From JBPOFY01 sp051252415 (GTDB lineage: Bacteria > Verrucomicrobiota > Verrucomicrobiia > Opitutales > Coraliomargaritaceae): DNA of 64,000 nt. Both the position numbers and the translations under genes were made by a program. Below are positions 50,793 to 59,233 of this stretch, in pieces. The notes under the pieces are model-generated. The model did no database searches. It saw only the letters and a list, made by a program, of their open reading frames with translations, and was not told the origin of the DNA. Each line of letters begins with the position of its first letter. The stretch's first letter is position 1. The DNA lies in contig JBPOGA010000008.1 in the NCBI GenBank assembly GCA_051252415.1, forward strand, positions 62,001 through 126,000, in the 5' to 3' direction.

Positions 50793-52544
50793 ATGTTACC
50801 ACAGATCTGCAAGGAAGGCATCTATTTTAAGCTATGGGCACCAAACTTAGAGACTGTTGGCCTTCGCATATATAACGGCGCAGCCACTGAGGAATACGTA
50901 ATGCAGCGTGATCTAGAAGGCTTCCACCAATACACATTGAAAGCTTATGGGCATGGGGTGAGGTATCATTATCTCATCAATGGCCAGCCAATCCCCGACC
51001 CCGCTTCGGCTTATCAACCGACTGGGGTGCATGGCCCCTCAATGGTAGTCAACTTCATGCAATTCGATTGGTCTGACGATCGTGCGTGGCGTGGTGTATC
51101 TCGGACTGATTTAGTTTTTTACGAACTACACATCGGCACTTTCACGCAAGACGGCACATATCTGAGCGCAATTGAACGCCTGAATGAACTCGTCGAACTC
51201 GGCATCACTGCCGTGCAAATCATGCCACTCGCGCAGTGCCCAGGTAAATGGAATTGGGGCTATGATGGTGTGCAACTCTTTGCACCGAATCACAATTACG
51301 GCACACCCGAAGAACTCTGCGAATTCGTGAAAGCGTGTCATGCCCGTGGCCTCGCGATCTATCTTGATGTTGTTTACAATCACTTAGGCCCAGAAGGCAA
51401 TTACCTAGGAGCCTTTGGCCCCTACTTCCACAAGGAAGCGACCGTGTGGGGCGACTGCCCAGACATGAGTCGCCCTGAGGTGCGTGCGTACTTCATTGAT
51501 AATGCACGCTACTGGATCGAGCAGTATCATTTCGACGGCATCCGCTTTGATGCAATCGCGATGATTTACGACCCAAGTGAAACCCACATCATGAATGAGA
51601 TCGGCGCACTCTATCGTGTGCTCTCCAAGAAGTTAGAACGTAAAGTGCATGCCATAGGCGAAAGTAATCTCTACCAACCTGAGTTCCTCCCCGAGCATGG
51701 AGGCGCGATGCATGCACTTTGGTCGGACGATATTGGTCACGCGATGGAAGCTTGTGTCACTCCGATCAACAATCACGGCGGTCGCAGCTATCACGGAATG
51801 CAAGATCTACTGGAGGCCTTACAAACAGGTTGTCTCTACCGTCGCAACGAATCGAACAGCGCTGAGCGGCGCAGTGAAAATGAACTGAAAGTCATACGAG
51901 AACGCTGCGTGAATCAGCTACAGAACCACGACATCGTTGGCAACAGCCCTAGCGGCAAACGCATCCATCAATACGCATCGACCGATGCCCAGCGTGCGCT
52001 TGCAGCACTCACAATTCTTTATCCCACAATTCCGATGATCTTCATGGGCGAGGAGTTTGCGGCCGACAGTCCATTTCTATTTTTCACTGACTTCGAGTCC
52101 CCAGAACTTCGCATAGCCGTCGAGTGTGGGCGTGCTCGAGAATTCCCACACCATGCATGGGAAACAGCGGTCTCACCAACAAGTCCTAAATCCTTCCTCC
52201 TATCCAAATTGCCCGATAGCGACTCTGGCGACTACAGCACACGAGCATGGTATTCGGCATTATTGAAAGCGCGTCGTCTCTGGAAATCCCGCAAGCTACT
52301 CGACTCAAAGCACCTCGAAGTCACTGGCGATAGCGATCAAGGAATCTACATTCTCAATTACAATAACGAAACCGAAAGCCGTTTCGTCGCAGTCAAAATA
52401 GGCCATGGTGCTCGGGCTTTAAACTTAAGCGAATCATTCAGCATCCACGGGCAAAGCGGCAATCTAACTCGTCGAGACAATCAGCTTTATCTTAATACGA
52501 ACACCTGCCTATTTGGCTCTGGCAACATTCATCTAGGCGAGTAA
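50793..52544 (+). CDS. treZ: malto-oligosyltrehalose trehalohydrolase
   Basis: 583 aa, GH13. The N-terminal E-set domain (IYFKLWAPNLETVGLRIYNG, then RYHYLINGQPIPDPAS) is followed by the (beta/alpha)8 barrel with ITAVQIMPLAQCPGKWNWGYDGV, IYLDVVYNHLGPEGNYL, the nucleophile Asp in DGIRFDAIAMI, the acid/base Glu in HAIGESNLY and the QNHD motif, then a C-terminal beta domain. TreZ releases trehalose from maltooligosyl-trehalose. The partner TreY is not in the window. Start chosen at MLPQICKEG, the usual TreZ beginning; an alternative GTG at 50736 exists. Confidence 0.85.
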   Translation: MLPQICKEGIYFKLWAPNLETVGLRIYNGAATEEYVMQRDLEGFHQYTLKAYGHGVRYHYLINGQPIPDPASAYQPTGVHGPSMVVNFMQFDWSDDRAWRGVSRTDLVFYELHIGTFTQDGTYLSAIERLNELVELGITAVQIMPLAQCPGKWNWGYDGVQLFAPNHNYGTPEELCEFVKACHARGLAIYLDVVYNHLGPEGNYLGAFGPYFHKEATVWGDCPDMSRPEVRAYFIDNARYWIEQYHFDGIRFDAIAMIYDPSETHIMNEIGALYRVLSKKLERKVHAIGESNLYQPEFLPEHGGAMHALWSDDIGHAMEACVTPINNHGGRSYHGMQDLLEALQTGCLYRRNESNSAERRSENELKVIRERCVNQLQNHDIVGNSPSGKRIHQYASTDAQRALAALTILYPTIPMIFMGEEFAADSPFLFFTDFESPELRIAVECGRAREFPHHAWETAVSPTSPKSFLLSKLPDSDSGDYSTRAWYSALLKARRLWKSRKLLDSKHLEVTGDSDQGIYILNYNNETESRFVAVKIGHGARALNLSESFSIHGQSGNLTRRDNQLYLNTNTCLFGSGNIHLGE

Positions 52545-52584
52545 ACACCTGACTGATCCAGAACCTCAATCGGTTACGAATCAC

Positions 52585-53082
52585 TTAGCCTTCGCGAAAA
52601 AAGGAGTGCGAGCCGATACGTTTAGTAAATGCCATCTGTTCACGCCAACTCCGCGGCGGATCGATGCAATAATGTGTGGCGCCATCAGTATTATCGGGCC
52701 CGAGTTGACCCGCACAATACGCGTCTACCATGAACAAGGCCGACTCCCATGTGCAGTCTTTCATCGCACGTGAAATCGCGGGTCCATAATCAGGATTCAC
52801 CTGCGAGGTAATTCCGTTTAAGCAGGAAAATGCTTTGTGTCGAGCGACCTGAACGACTGCTCCTGCTGGATCTCCCTTCGCACGGTTATTTATGACGTTT
52901 AACACGGCGCGCATACCCTCTTCACCTTGGCAAGCAGCTTCTAGAACGAGCACAGATGCTATAATCTGCCGCTCATATTGACTCACCTCAGCCTTCACTT
53001 GAGACACGACCAATATACAAGCAAGTGCGGCGACAGCGCGCACAATCTTGGACAATGGAGTATTCTGTTGAAATCGGCTCAT
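52585..53082 (-). CDS. SleB-like cell wall hydrolase
   Basis: 165 aa (from MSRFQQN). A signal-like hydrophobic stretch (about 13-30, AVAALACILVVSQVKA) is followed by a Hydrolase_2 domain: LEAACQGEEGMRAVLNVINNRAKG, FSCLNGI, GATHYC and the closing TKRIGSHSFFR. The domain in SleB and CwlJ degrades peptidoglycan cortex; in non-spore-formers such as this it is presumed to act in ordinary wall turnover. The catalytic Glu appears to be in LEAACQGEEG. Confidence 0.8.
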   Translation of the reverse strand: MSRFQQNTPLSKIVRAVAALACILVVSQVKAEVSQYERQIIASVLVLEAACQGEEGMRAVLNVINNRAKGDPAGAVVQVARHKAFSCLNGITSQVNPDYGPAISRAMKDCTWESALFMVDAYCAGQLGPDNTDGATHYCIDPPRSWREQMAFTKRIGSHSFFREG

Positions 53083-53239
53083 TAGAAATCGGGGGATCAA
53101 AAGTCCTCAAATAATCCAACGAGACAAGGTCAAACCAGCTGAGCCTGAACCTTTAACAGTACACTTACATATTGTTCACCTAGAGCAGCTCCAGTAATGC
53201 GTATTGGACAATACGACACTCGACCAAGCGGTGAACCAA

Positions 53240-54388
53240 TCACTCCACCTGTAGAATCAGGCCCTTTAAGTAGCTACTTTCGGGAAGATTCAACAAGGTT
53301 GGAAAATCAAATGGCTGACCTGTTCGCGCAAAGATTCGCCCTTCACGTCCTGCCTCCGCGGCAGCCGTTGCAACAAAGCGCTCAAAGGTATCTAGGCTCA
53401 CCATTTCAGAGCGTGCATACGTCGCCAAAATGCCTCCCGACGGTAAACACCTAAGCGCATCCACATGCAACGAATGCAAGACTTCAAAGTCGGCAACATC
53501 TGCAGCCGGAGGATCCAACACGATACAGTCAAAGTCCCCCACTGCTCGCTCTGCAAGAAATGCACCTGCATCGCAGTGCATCGTTTCTACAAAGCACTCA
53601 TTACGCTGCGCGTGTGCGCCAATCGCCTTCACGCATATCTCTGAGTGATCCAAGGCCACCACGTGCTCCGCACCTGCGCGTAGCGCATGCAGTGCAAAGC
53701 CACCATTATGCGAATGTGCATCCAAGACACAGCGCCCCTCGCACAAACTCCCCAGCAGTAGGTGCTGCTCTCGTTGATCCAAAAAGATACCTGGCTTTTC
53801 AGCAGATAACCAATCGACTCGATAAAACACACCGTCGAGTTCTACCCAGCGGCCTTTCAGATTATTCCCACTCTGCGTGTGAGCGACCCGCTCCAAGCCA
53901 TACAGTTCGCGTTCTGCCACATGATTCAAAAAAACGATTTCCTGCGGCTGGCAGGCTTCTTTTAAAATCTCAGCAATAATTGGTAAACGGGCATCGATCG
54001 CAGCAGTCTTTGCGGTGATTGAGATGACTTGCTCATATTGCTCAACAATGAGACCTGGCAAATAATCCGCATCCGAAGACACTAAGCGCTGACAACCTTC
54101 ATCCCCGCGCCGCGAAAGTGCTTCATGAATAGCTGTCGCCAAATAAGCTTCATCAAATGCCACACCCTCAGCAAAACTATAGCGCCTCCAAGCACGCCTT
54201 GCATCACGTGGGTCATATAAACCACAGCCAAAGGACTCACCTTCAGCATCCACTAAATGCACCGCACTCCCGGGCTCGACGGAGGCATCTTCAACTAAAT
54301 CAGACAGCGCCACCCAAGGATGCCCACTCTTCTGATAATTAGGCACAGTCTGTAGACTTGCCAGCGATTGCTCCGATAAAAGATCCAT
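53240..54388 (-). CDS. class I SAM-dependent rRNA methyltransferase (RlmI/RlmK-like)
   Basis: 382 aa. An N-terminal PUA-like domain (about 15-85, HPWVALSDLVEDASVEPGSAVHLVDAEG) is followed by a Rossmann methyltransferase: FLDQREQHLLLGSLCEGRCVLDAHSHNGGFALHALRAGAEHVVALD and the catalytic-type motif CIVLDPPAADV. The family methylates cytosine C5 in 23S rRNA (RlmI) or acts similarly. The PUA domain, DQRE and DPP motifs support this placement, but the precise target position is not determined. Confidence 0.85.
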   Translation of the reverse strand: MDLLSEQSLASLQTVPNYQKSGHPWVALSDLVEDASVEPGSAVHLVDAEGESFGCGLYDPRDARRAWRRYSFAEGVAFDEAYLATAIHEALSRRGDEGCQRLVSSDADYLPGLIVEQYEQVISITAKTAAIDARLPIIAEILKEACQPQEIVFLNHVAERELYGLERVAHTQSGNNLKGRWVELDGVFYRVDWLSAEKPGIFLDQREQHLLLGSLCEGRCVLDAHSHNGGFALHALRAGAEHVVALDHSEICVKAIGAHAQRNECFVETMHCDAGAFLAERAVGDFDCIVLDPPAADVADFEVLHSLHVDALRCLPSGGILATYARSEMVSLDTFERFVATAAAEAGREGRIFARTGQPFDFPTLLNLPESSYLKGLILQVE

Positions 54389-54398
54389 AATTATAAAT

Positions 54399-55511
54399 TT
54401 ATCGTGCAGTTCGAAACAACTGCACAGCGACGCCCAGCATCACGACATTAGGCAGCCATGCGGCCAGCATCGCTGGTATCAACTGACGCTCTCCTAGGAT
54501 AGCAGCCACTGTCGCTAATACATAAAAGGCCACGAAGAAACCCATACATTTGGAGACCCCAATCATTGGACTGGTGCGCACACCTGTCACCGCAAAAGGC
54601 ACAGCAATACCAACAATAACCAAACAACTAAACGGCACAGCCAAAAGTGAGAAATAACGAACTAAATAAGCGTGTACCTTCGGGTTCTCTTCGGGTGGCA
54701 CCATCTCGATGATACGCCGCAGCTCAAACAAGGAGAGTTCTTTGGGCTTCTTGTGTAGTGCCAACATCAAGTCGGGGTCTTCATCAAAATCCTCAAAGGT
54801 CTTTTCTTTAAATGGTAAAGCTCTAAGCGGATCGCCCGTCTCAGGGTCGAGCAACAGCTCACGACCATCGAGAAACACCCAAAAGCCTCGAGTATTATCG
54901 TAGTAGGCTTCGCGCGCAGAAATCCGCGACGTCTCGCTACCATCTTTTTCGCGCGTATGCACATTCACTCCCATGCCGAGCCATGCACGTTCACTAAAGC
55001 GATTCATAAACCACAGACGACCGTCTTTTCGATTATCGAAGCCCAAGTTGTAAATGAGCCCCACACTGTTGTCGGTGCCCTGCTCGTCTTCAGCCGCAAA
55101 CTCCAGATTATCAATGAATATTCGAGCTTGCTCCACCGACTTTGGCACCACGGAAGCCGTCAAATATAGCAATCCAAATGACAGCGCCAAACCCGCGCCC
55201 CAGAGCGAACGACTGATTCGCCAGAGACTCGTGCCCGCAGCACGCATGGCAATCACCTCATTATTCCGGTGTAGGCTCCCAAGTGAAAACAACAAGGAAA
55301 CCAGAAATGCGATAGGTAAAATTGCGGGTAGATATGTCGGTAATGCGAGTAAGTAATAAAAGCAGATTTCCCCAACACTCGCTTTGTAGTCCAACAAATC
55401 AGGCAATGAGTCATACATATTTTGCAAGATAAGGATGCCCACAATCACCCCTAAGGTCAGGGCAAAGCCCACCGCCCATTCTTTCAAAACATACCGATCA
55501 ATAATTGACAT
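54399..55511 (-). CDS. LptF/LptG-family lipopolysaccharide export permease
   Basis: 370 aa (MSIIDRYVLKEW; a 9-residue longer ORF exists). Three N-terminal transmembrane segments precede a periplasmic beta-jellyroll-type domain (RLWFMNRFSERAWLGMG ... ARWVFLD-type strands) and three C-terminal segments (SLLAVPFSCLVIVGIAVPFAV). AVRAAGTSLWRI-like sequence, here AMRAAGTSLWRISRSLWG, is the coupling-helix motif of LptF/LptG. Part of the LptB2FG transporter that lifts LPS to the outer membrane. I cannot tell LptF from LptG from sequence alone; the second permease is not adjacent. Confidence 0.85.
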   Translation of the reverse strand: MSIIDRYVLKEWAVGFALTLGVIVGILILQNMYDSLPDLLDYKASVGEICFYYLLALPTYLPAILPIAFLVSLLFSLGSLHRNNEVIAMRAAGTSLWRISRSLWGAGLALSFGLLYLTASVVPKSVEQARIFIDNLEFAAEDEQGTDNSVGLIYNLGFDNRKDGRLWFMNRFSERAWLGMGVNVHTREKDGSETSRISAREAYYDNTRGFWVFLDGRELLLDPETGDPLRALPFKEKTFEDFDEDPDLMLALHKKPKELSLFELRRIIEMVPPEENPKVHAYLVRYFSLLAVPFSCLVIVGIAVPFAVTGVRTSPMIGVSKCMGFFVAFYVLATVAAILGERQLIPAMLAAWLPNVVMLGVAVQLFRTAR

Positions 55512-55607
55512 ACCTAGTTTTAAGACCAGCGGGCGCATAAAGTCACTCTGTTTGCGCAGATTTTTTTCTGGCCTGACACCTGATGCACTCGCTAGATAAG
55601 GACTCGC

Positions 55608-57329
55608 ATGGTAAAACGTATAAAAGAATCATGGAACTCTCGTTTAGGCATTATTCTGGCCGTTGCTGGTAGTGCAGTAGGCCTCGGGAATTTCCTTCGC
55701 TTTCCTGGTCAAGCCGCTGAATACGGAGGCGGGGCCTTTATGATCGCCTATTTTATATCCTTTTTGCTAATTGGCCTGCCAATTTGCTGGGCAGAATGGA
55801 CCATGGGGCGCCTAGGAGGACAGGCTGGCTTCAATTCATCGCCAGGCATCTTCAACTACATCACCCGTAAGCCAGCATTTAAATACCTTGGTATTATCGG
55901 GGTTCTCATTCCCGTAATCATCTATATGTATTACGTTTACATTGAGGCCTGGTGCCTGGGCTATGCAGTCAATTTCCTCGCAGGTAATATGGCATTTGAG
56001 AATGTCAGTCAAGCGGGCGACTTTTGGGGCAGCTTCATCGGTATTGAAGGTGACGGCGATGCGCTAGGTTTCGGTCTAAAGCAGGTGGGGTTCTACCTCA
56101 TACTCGTTTTTATTCTCAACTTCATATTAGTTTATCGTGGAATATCCAAAGGCATCGAATTATTCTGCCGCTATGCGATGCCAACACTCGTGATCATCGC
56201 ATTCGTGATACTCATACGTGTGCTCACATTAGGAACTCCAGATCCAGCATTTCCAGAACGCAATGTATCCAACGGCCTAGGCTTCATGTGGAATCCAACA
56301 AAACATGTGGTTGAACACAAAGACGAAAGTGGCAGTTGGATTGTCGAAAAGGAGATTGTTGATGAAAGCCGGCTAGAAGCTGCCGAGCAAGCTGCAGTTG
56401 CGAACGAAACGATGCGTGTGCGCCATATCACAGTCAAAGAACAGCTCTTCAACCCACAGCTCTGGCTCGCGGCAGCGGGACAAATCTTCTTTTCGCTGTC
56501 TGTAGGATTTGGAGTGATCATTACATACTCGAGTTACCTATCGAAGAAAGACGACGTGGTTCTCAGTGGACTCGCTGCAACGAGTGCCAATGAATTTTGT
56601 GAAGTTGCACTCGGCGGACTTATCACGCTGCCAGCTGCCGTCACTTTTCTTGGAGTTGCTGGAGTAGCCGGCATGGGCACCTTTGGTCTCGGCTTCAACG
56701 TGCTACCGATGGTCTTTGCTAATATGGCTTTCGGGGGACTCTTCGGATTTCTCTTTTTCTTCCTGCTCTTCCTTGCTGCGGTTACCAGCTCGCTGTCGAT
56801 GTTGCAACCTGGAATCGCTTTCTTAGAAGAGGCGATGAAGATCACTCGTAAGCAATCTGTTGCTCTACTCGGATTAATTACCGCTGTCGGCTGTGGCTTT
56901 GTAGTTTACTTCAGCGAAGGAGTCAAAGCGCTCGACACGATGGACTTCTGGGTAGGCACTTTCTTGATCTTCGTGCTCTCGACCATCCAGATCATTATTT
57001 TCGGCTGGATACTCGGAATCGAACAAGGCTTCAAACTGGCACATGAAGGTTCAGCAATTCGAATTCCTAGCGTATTTAAATTCATTATGAAATGGGTCAG
57101 CCCCCTCTTTCTATTAATAATCTTCGCACTGTGGGTCGCAGCCAACGTCTTTGGGATCGACTTCAGCACAGGTGAAGCAAGTTACAGTGGATATGTGAAA
57201 GACCTATTCATCGAGCCAAACACTGTCGCGTGGCTCAGCATTACACTCATCAGTATTGTCGCTGCGTTATTTATCTTCATCGTATCTTTAAACACTGAAT
57301 ATAAACAATTACCCAAAGGGGAAAAATAA
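55608..57329 (+). CDS. sodium:neurotransmitter-symporter-family (NSS) transporter
   Basis: 573 aa with about twelve hydrophobic segments. The N-terminal NSS signature GSAVGLGNFLRFPGQAAEYGGGAF, in TM1, supplies the sodium and substrate binding residues. Further segments include ILNFILVYRGISKGIELFCRYAMPTLVI and SLSVGFGVIITYSSYLSKKD. A Na+-coupled uptake system for amino acids or related compounds. Length and the coupled small subunit downstream place it with the MetP-like group. The stop codon overlaps the start of that small gene (TAATG). Confidence 0.93.
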   Translation: MVKRIKESWNSRLGIILAVAGSAVGLGNFLRFPGQAAEYGGGAFMIAYFISFLLIGLPICWAEWTMGRLGGQAGFNSSPGIFNYITRKPAFKYLGIIGVLIPVIIYMYYVYIEAWCLGYAVNFLAGNMAFENVSQAGDFWGSFIGIEGDGDALGFGLKQVGFYLILVFILNFILVYRGISKGIELFCRYAMPTLVIIAFVILIRVLTLGTPDPAFPERNVSNGLGFMWNPTKHVVEHKDESGSWIVEKEIVDESRLEAAEQAAVANETMRVRHITVKEQLFNPQLWLAAAGQIFFSLSVGFGVIITYSSYLSKKDDVVLSGLAATSANEFCEVALGGLITLPAAVTFLGVAGVAGMGTFGLGFNVLPMVFANMAFGGLFGFLFFFLLFLAAVTSSLSMLQPGIAFLEEAMKITRKQSVALLGLITAVGCGFVVYFSEGVKALDTMDFWVGTFLIFVLSTIQIIIFGWILGIEQGFKLAHEGSAIRIPSVFKFIMKWVSPLFLLIIFALWVAANVFGIDFSTGEASYSGYVKDLFIEPNTVAWLSITLISIVAALFIFIVSLNTEYKQLPKGEK

Positions 57330-57478
57330 TGACACTTTACGGTTGGATCATCATGGCACTTTCCGTCGGCTCAGTAAGCCTACTACTCATTTGGTGCATA
57401 GTTAAAGTGTTTACCACTCCCGAGGAGTCCGAGCATGTTCACGGCTTCGAACAGGAAACACCTGATATAGACCGCTGA
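57329..57478 (+). CDS. MetS-like NSS transporter small subunit
   Basis: A 49-codon gene that begins in the stop codon of the NSS transporter (TAATG), with AAAGGGG eight bases before the ATG. The protein has one membrane segment (about 5-28, GWIIMALSVGSVSLLLIWCIVKVF) and a polar acidic C-terminus (TTPEESEHVHGFEQETPDID). This matches the MetS family, a small subunit needed for function of the MetP transporter in Corynebacterium glutamicum. The 6-bp gap to the convergent hpt-domain gene leaves no room for a terminator. Confidence 0.85.
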   Translation: MTLYGWIIMALSVGSVSLLLIWCIVKVFTTPEESEHVHGFEQETPDIDR

Positions 57479-57484
57479 GAAATA

Positions 57485-57877
57485 CTAAAGTTTGAACTCT
57501 GCTTTAAATGCGGCGCTTGCAGTTTCAAATTCTGCGCGGATCTGATCCGCCCCTGCGTCGAGTAGAGTCAGTTCGCCAGCATCAATCGCATTTTCAATCG
57601 CACGATAATACACCGCTAATCGTGCCATGCCTAAGTTCCCTGCACTACCTGCGATGAAGTGCACAATCTGACGCAGCTCAACAACATCATTTGTCTGGCA
57701 GACATGATCTAAGGCCTCCAACTTCTCACGGCTTTCGCCTTCAAATAAATCAAAGAGTTCGCGGACTAAGGCTGTCGAATCTTCCCCATCTTCAAGCATC
57801 AAGAGCATATCAATTTGCTCACGATCCATTACTGGAGTATCTGAATCAATAGATATGGAAGCAATGGTATGGGGCAT
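57485..57877 (-). CDS. histidine phosphotransfer (Hpt) domain protein
   Basis: 130 aa forming a single four-helix Hpt domain. The phosphorylatable His73 lies in RQIVHFIAGSAGNLGM, matching the HxLKGSSxxxG pattern with Ile-Ala in place of Leu-Lys. It relays phosphate between a hybrid histidine kinase and a response regulator, neither of which is in the window. Downstream of and 3 bp from the GT4 gene, so cotranscribed with it, an odd pairing. Confidence 0.88.
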   Translation of the reverse strand: MPHTIASISIDSDTPVMDREQIDMLLMLEDGEDSTALVRELFDLFEGESREKLEALDHVCQTNDVVELRQIVHFIAGSAGNLGMARLAVYYRAIENAIDAGELTLLDAGADQIRAEFETASAAFKAEFKL

Positions 57878-57880
57878 AAT

Positions 57881-59137
57881 CTAATGGGTTTTATTGATCG
57901 TCTCCTCTGGCGGAAACATAGACTCCACCTGATCTATGTATTTGTCCATCGAATAACGCTCTTCTAAAACACGCATGCATTTCGCAGCCAATGCTTCGCC
58001 GGCATCCTTCAAGGCCATAAATCGCTGAATTGCATACATCAATGCTTCATGATTATCTCGCTCATAAATAAATGCGGTTTCACCATCCTCCACGATCTCT
58101 GGAGCGCCACCATCTTGCGACAGGATACATGGCAAACCAGACTGCATCGCTTCGAGTGTTGTTATGGAAAATGGATCATCACAACGGCTGGAAGAAATAT
58201 ACGCATCGTAGTTTGCATAATGCTTCGTTATCTCGCCAGGTCGTATCGCAACAATCGTCACGTAATCCGCTAAGCCCATTTGATTAATGCGCTCGCGTAT
58301 AGTTTTACGCTGAATGGGCTCGCCCATTCCAAACACATCTAGGTGACATTGGACTCCCAAGTCCTTGAGTGTAGACATTGCATCGAGTGCAATATCTGGC
58401 CCTTTACCTTCAGAGAGCCGCCCTGCCCACATAAATCGATTTCGATGCTGGAAACTGGTTTTGACTGTCTTCGATGGCAGAGTCACTGCAGGATAAATGA
58501 CTGGCCGATCTTCAATTCCACTCAGACCATCACTCTGCAATGTTTGCTGAAGCGCACGACTGCAGACCCAAGAATTCGAAAAATCCAACTCATTCGCCGA
58601 ACAAATCGGCAATTTTCTAGTTACTCGCCGACGTGCCCCCGTAACTGTAAGCAACAACTTGTGCAATTTCGCGCCAAGGGTATTCTTTTTATGCCACCAC
58701 CACTGCCATGGATCAGATTCGTACACACTACGTAATGCCCATTCATTATGTAAATCGTAGACCACTGCAACCCCGTGATCTTCCATCCGCTTCAACAGGG
58801 ATCTTGAAAGCAGCTTACAATTCCAAACCAAAACAACATCTGGCTTAAATCGATTAATACGATAATCCAATGTCGCTGCATTTTTCATTTCAAGCGTACG
58901 CACATCATGATAGCTCAACGCTCGCAACCCATCTTCGGAAAAATCCGCAGACAATGCCAACTCTCTAAAGACTCCCCGATCAGATGCTATGCCCCCAGGC
59001 GGCACTCGGTGATTCGAAGTCAGAACTTGTAAACTGTTACCACGCAACGATATCGCCTCAGCGACTTGCTGACAGCGTGTATCATGTCCACTCATTCCAA
59101 GTGGGGGGTAATAACTAGTTAGTATAAGGATTTTCAC
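57881..59137 (-). CDS. GT-B glycosyltransferase, family 4
   Basis: 418 aa. N-terminal Rossmann half MKILILTSYYPPLGMSGHDTRCQQVAEAISLRG, typical of GT4 starts. The C-terminal half has FMWAGRLSEGKGPDIALDAM, HLDVFGMGE and the nucleotide-sugar motif ISSSRCDDPFSITTLEAMQSGLPCIL (EX7E-like) followed by GGAPEIVEDGETAF. A retaining glycosyltransferase likely in surface glycan or exopolysaccharide synthesis; donor and acceptor unknown. Confidence 0.9.
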   Translation of the reverse strand: MKILILTSYYPPLGMSGHDTRCQQVAEAISLRGNSLQVLTSNHRVPPGGIASDRGVFRELALSADFSEDGLRALSYHDVRTLEMKNAATLDYRINRFKPDVVLVWNCKLLSRSLLKRMEDHGVAVVYDLHNEWALRSVYESDPWQWWWHKKNTLGAKLHKLLLTVTGARRRVTRKLPICSANELDFSNSWVCSRALQQTLQSDGLSGIEDRPVIYPAVTLPSKTVKTSFQHRNRFMWAGRLSEGKGPDIALDAMSTLKDLGVQCHLDVFGMGEPIQRKTIRERINQMGLADYVTIVAIRPGEITKHYANYDAYISSSRCDDPFSITTLEAMQSGLPCILSQDGGAPEIVEDGETAFIYERDNHEALMYAIQRFMALKDAGEALAAKCMRVLEERYSMDKYIDQVESMFPPEETINKTH

Positions 59138-59233
59138 TCAATTGTTTGATTTAACGACAGAGGGTGCGAGTGCCCATCGGCTTAGCAACTCATAATGTTG
59201 CTATTTTGAGCAAAAATGATGCCTAGATGACGA

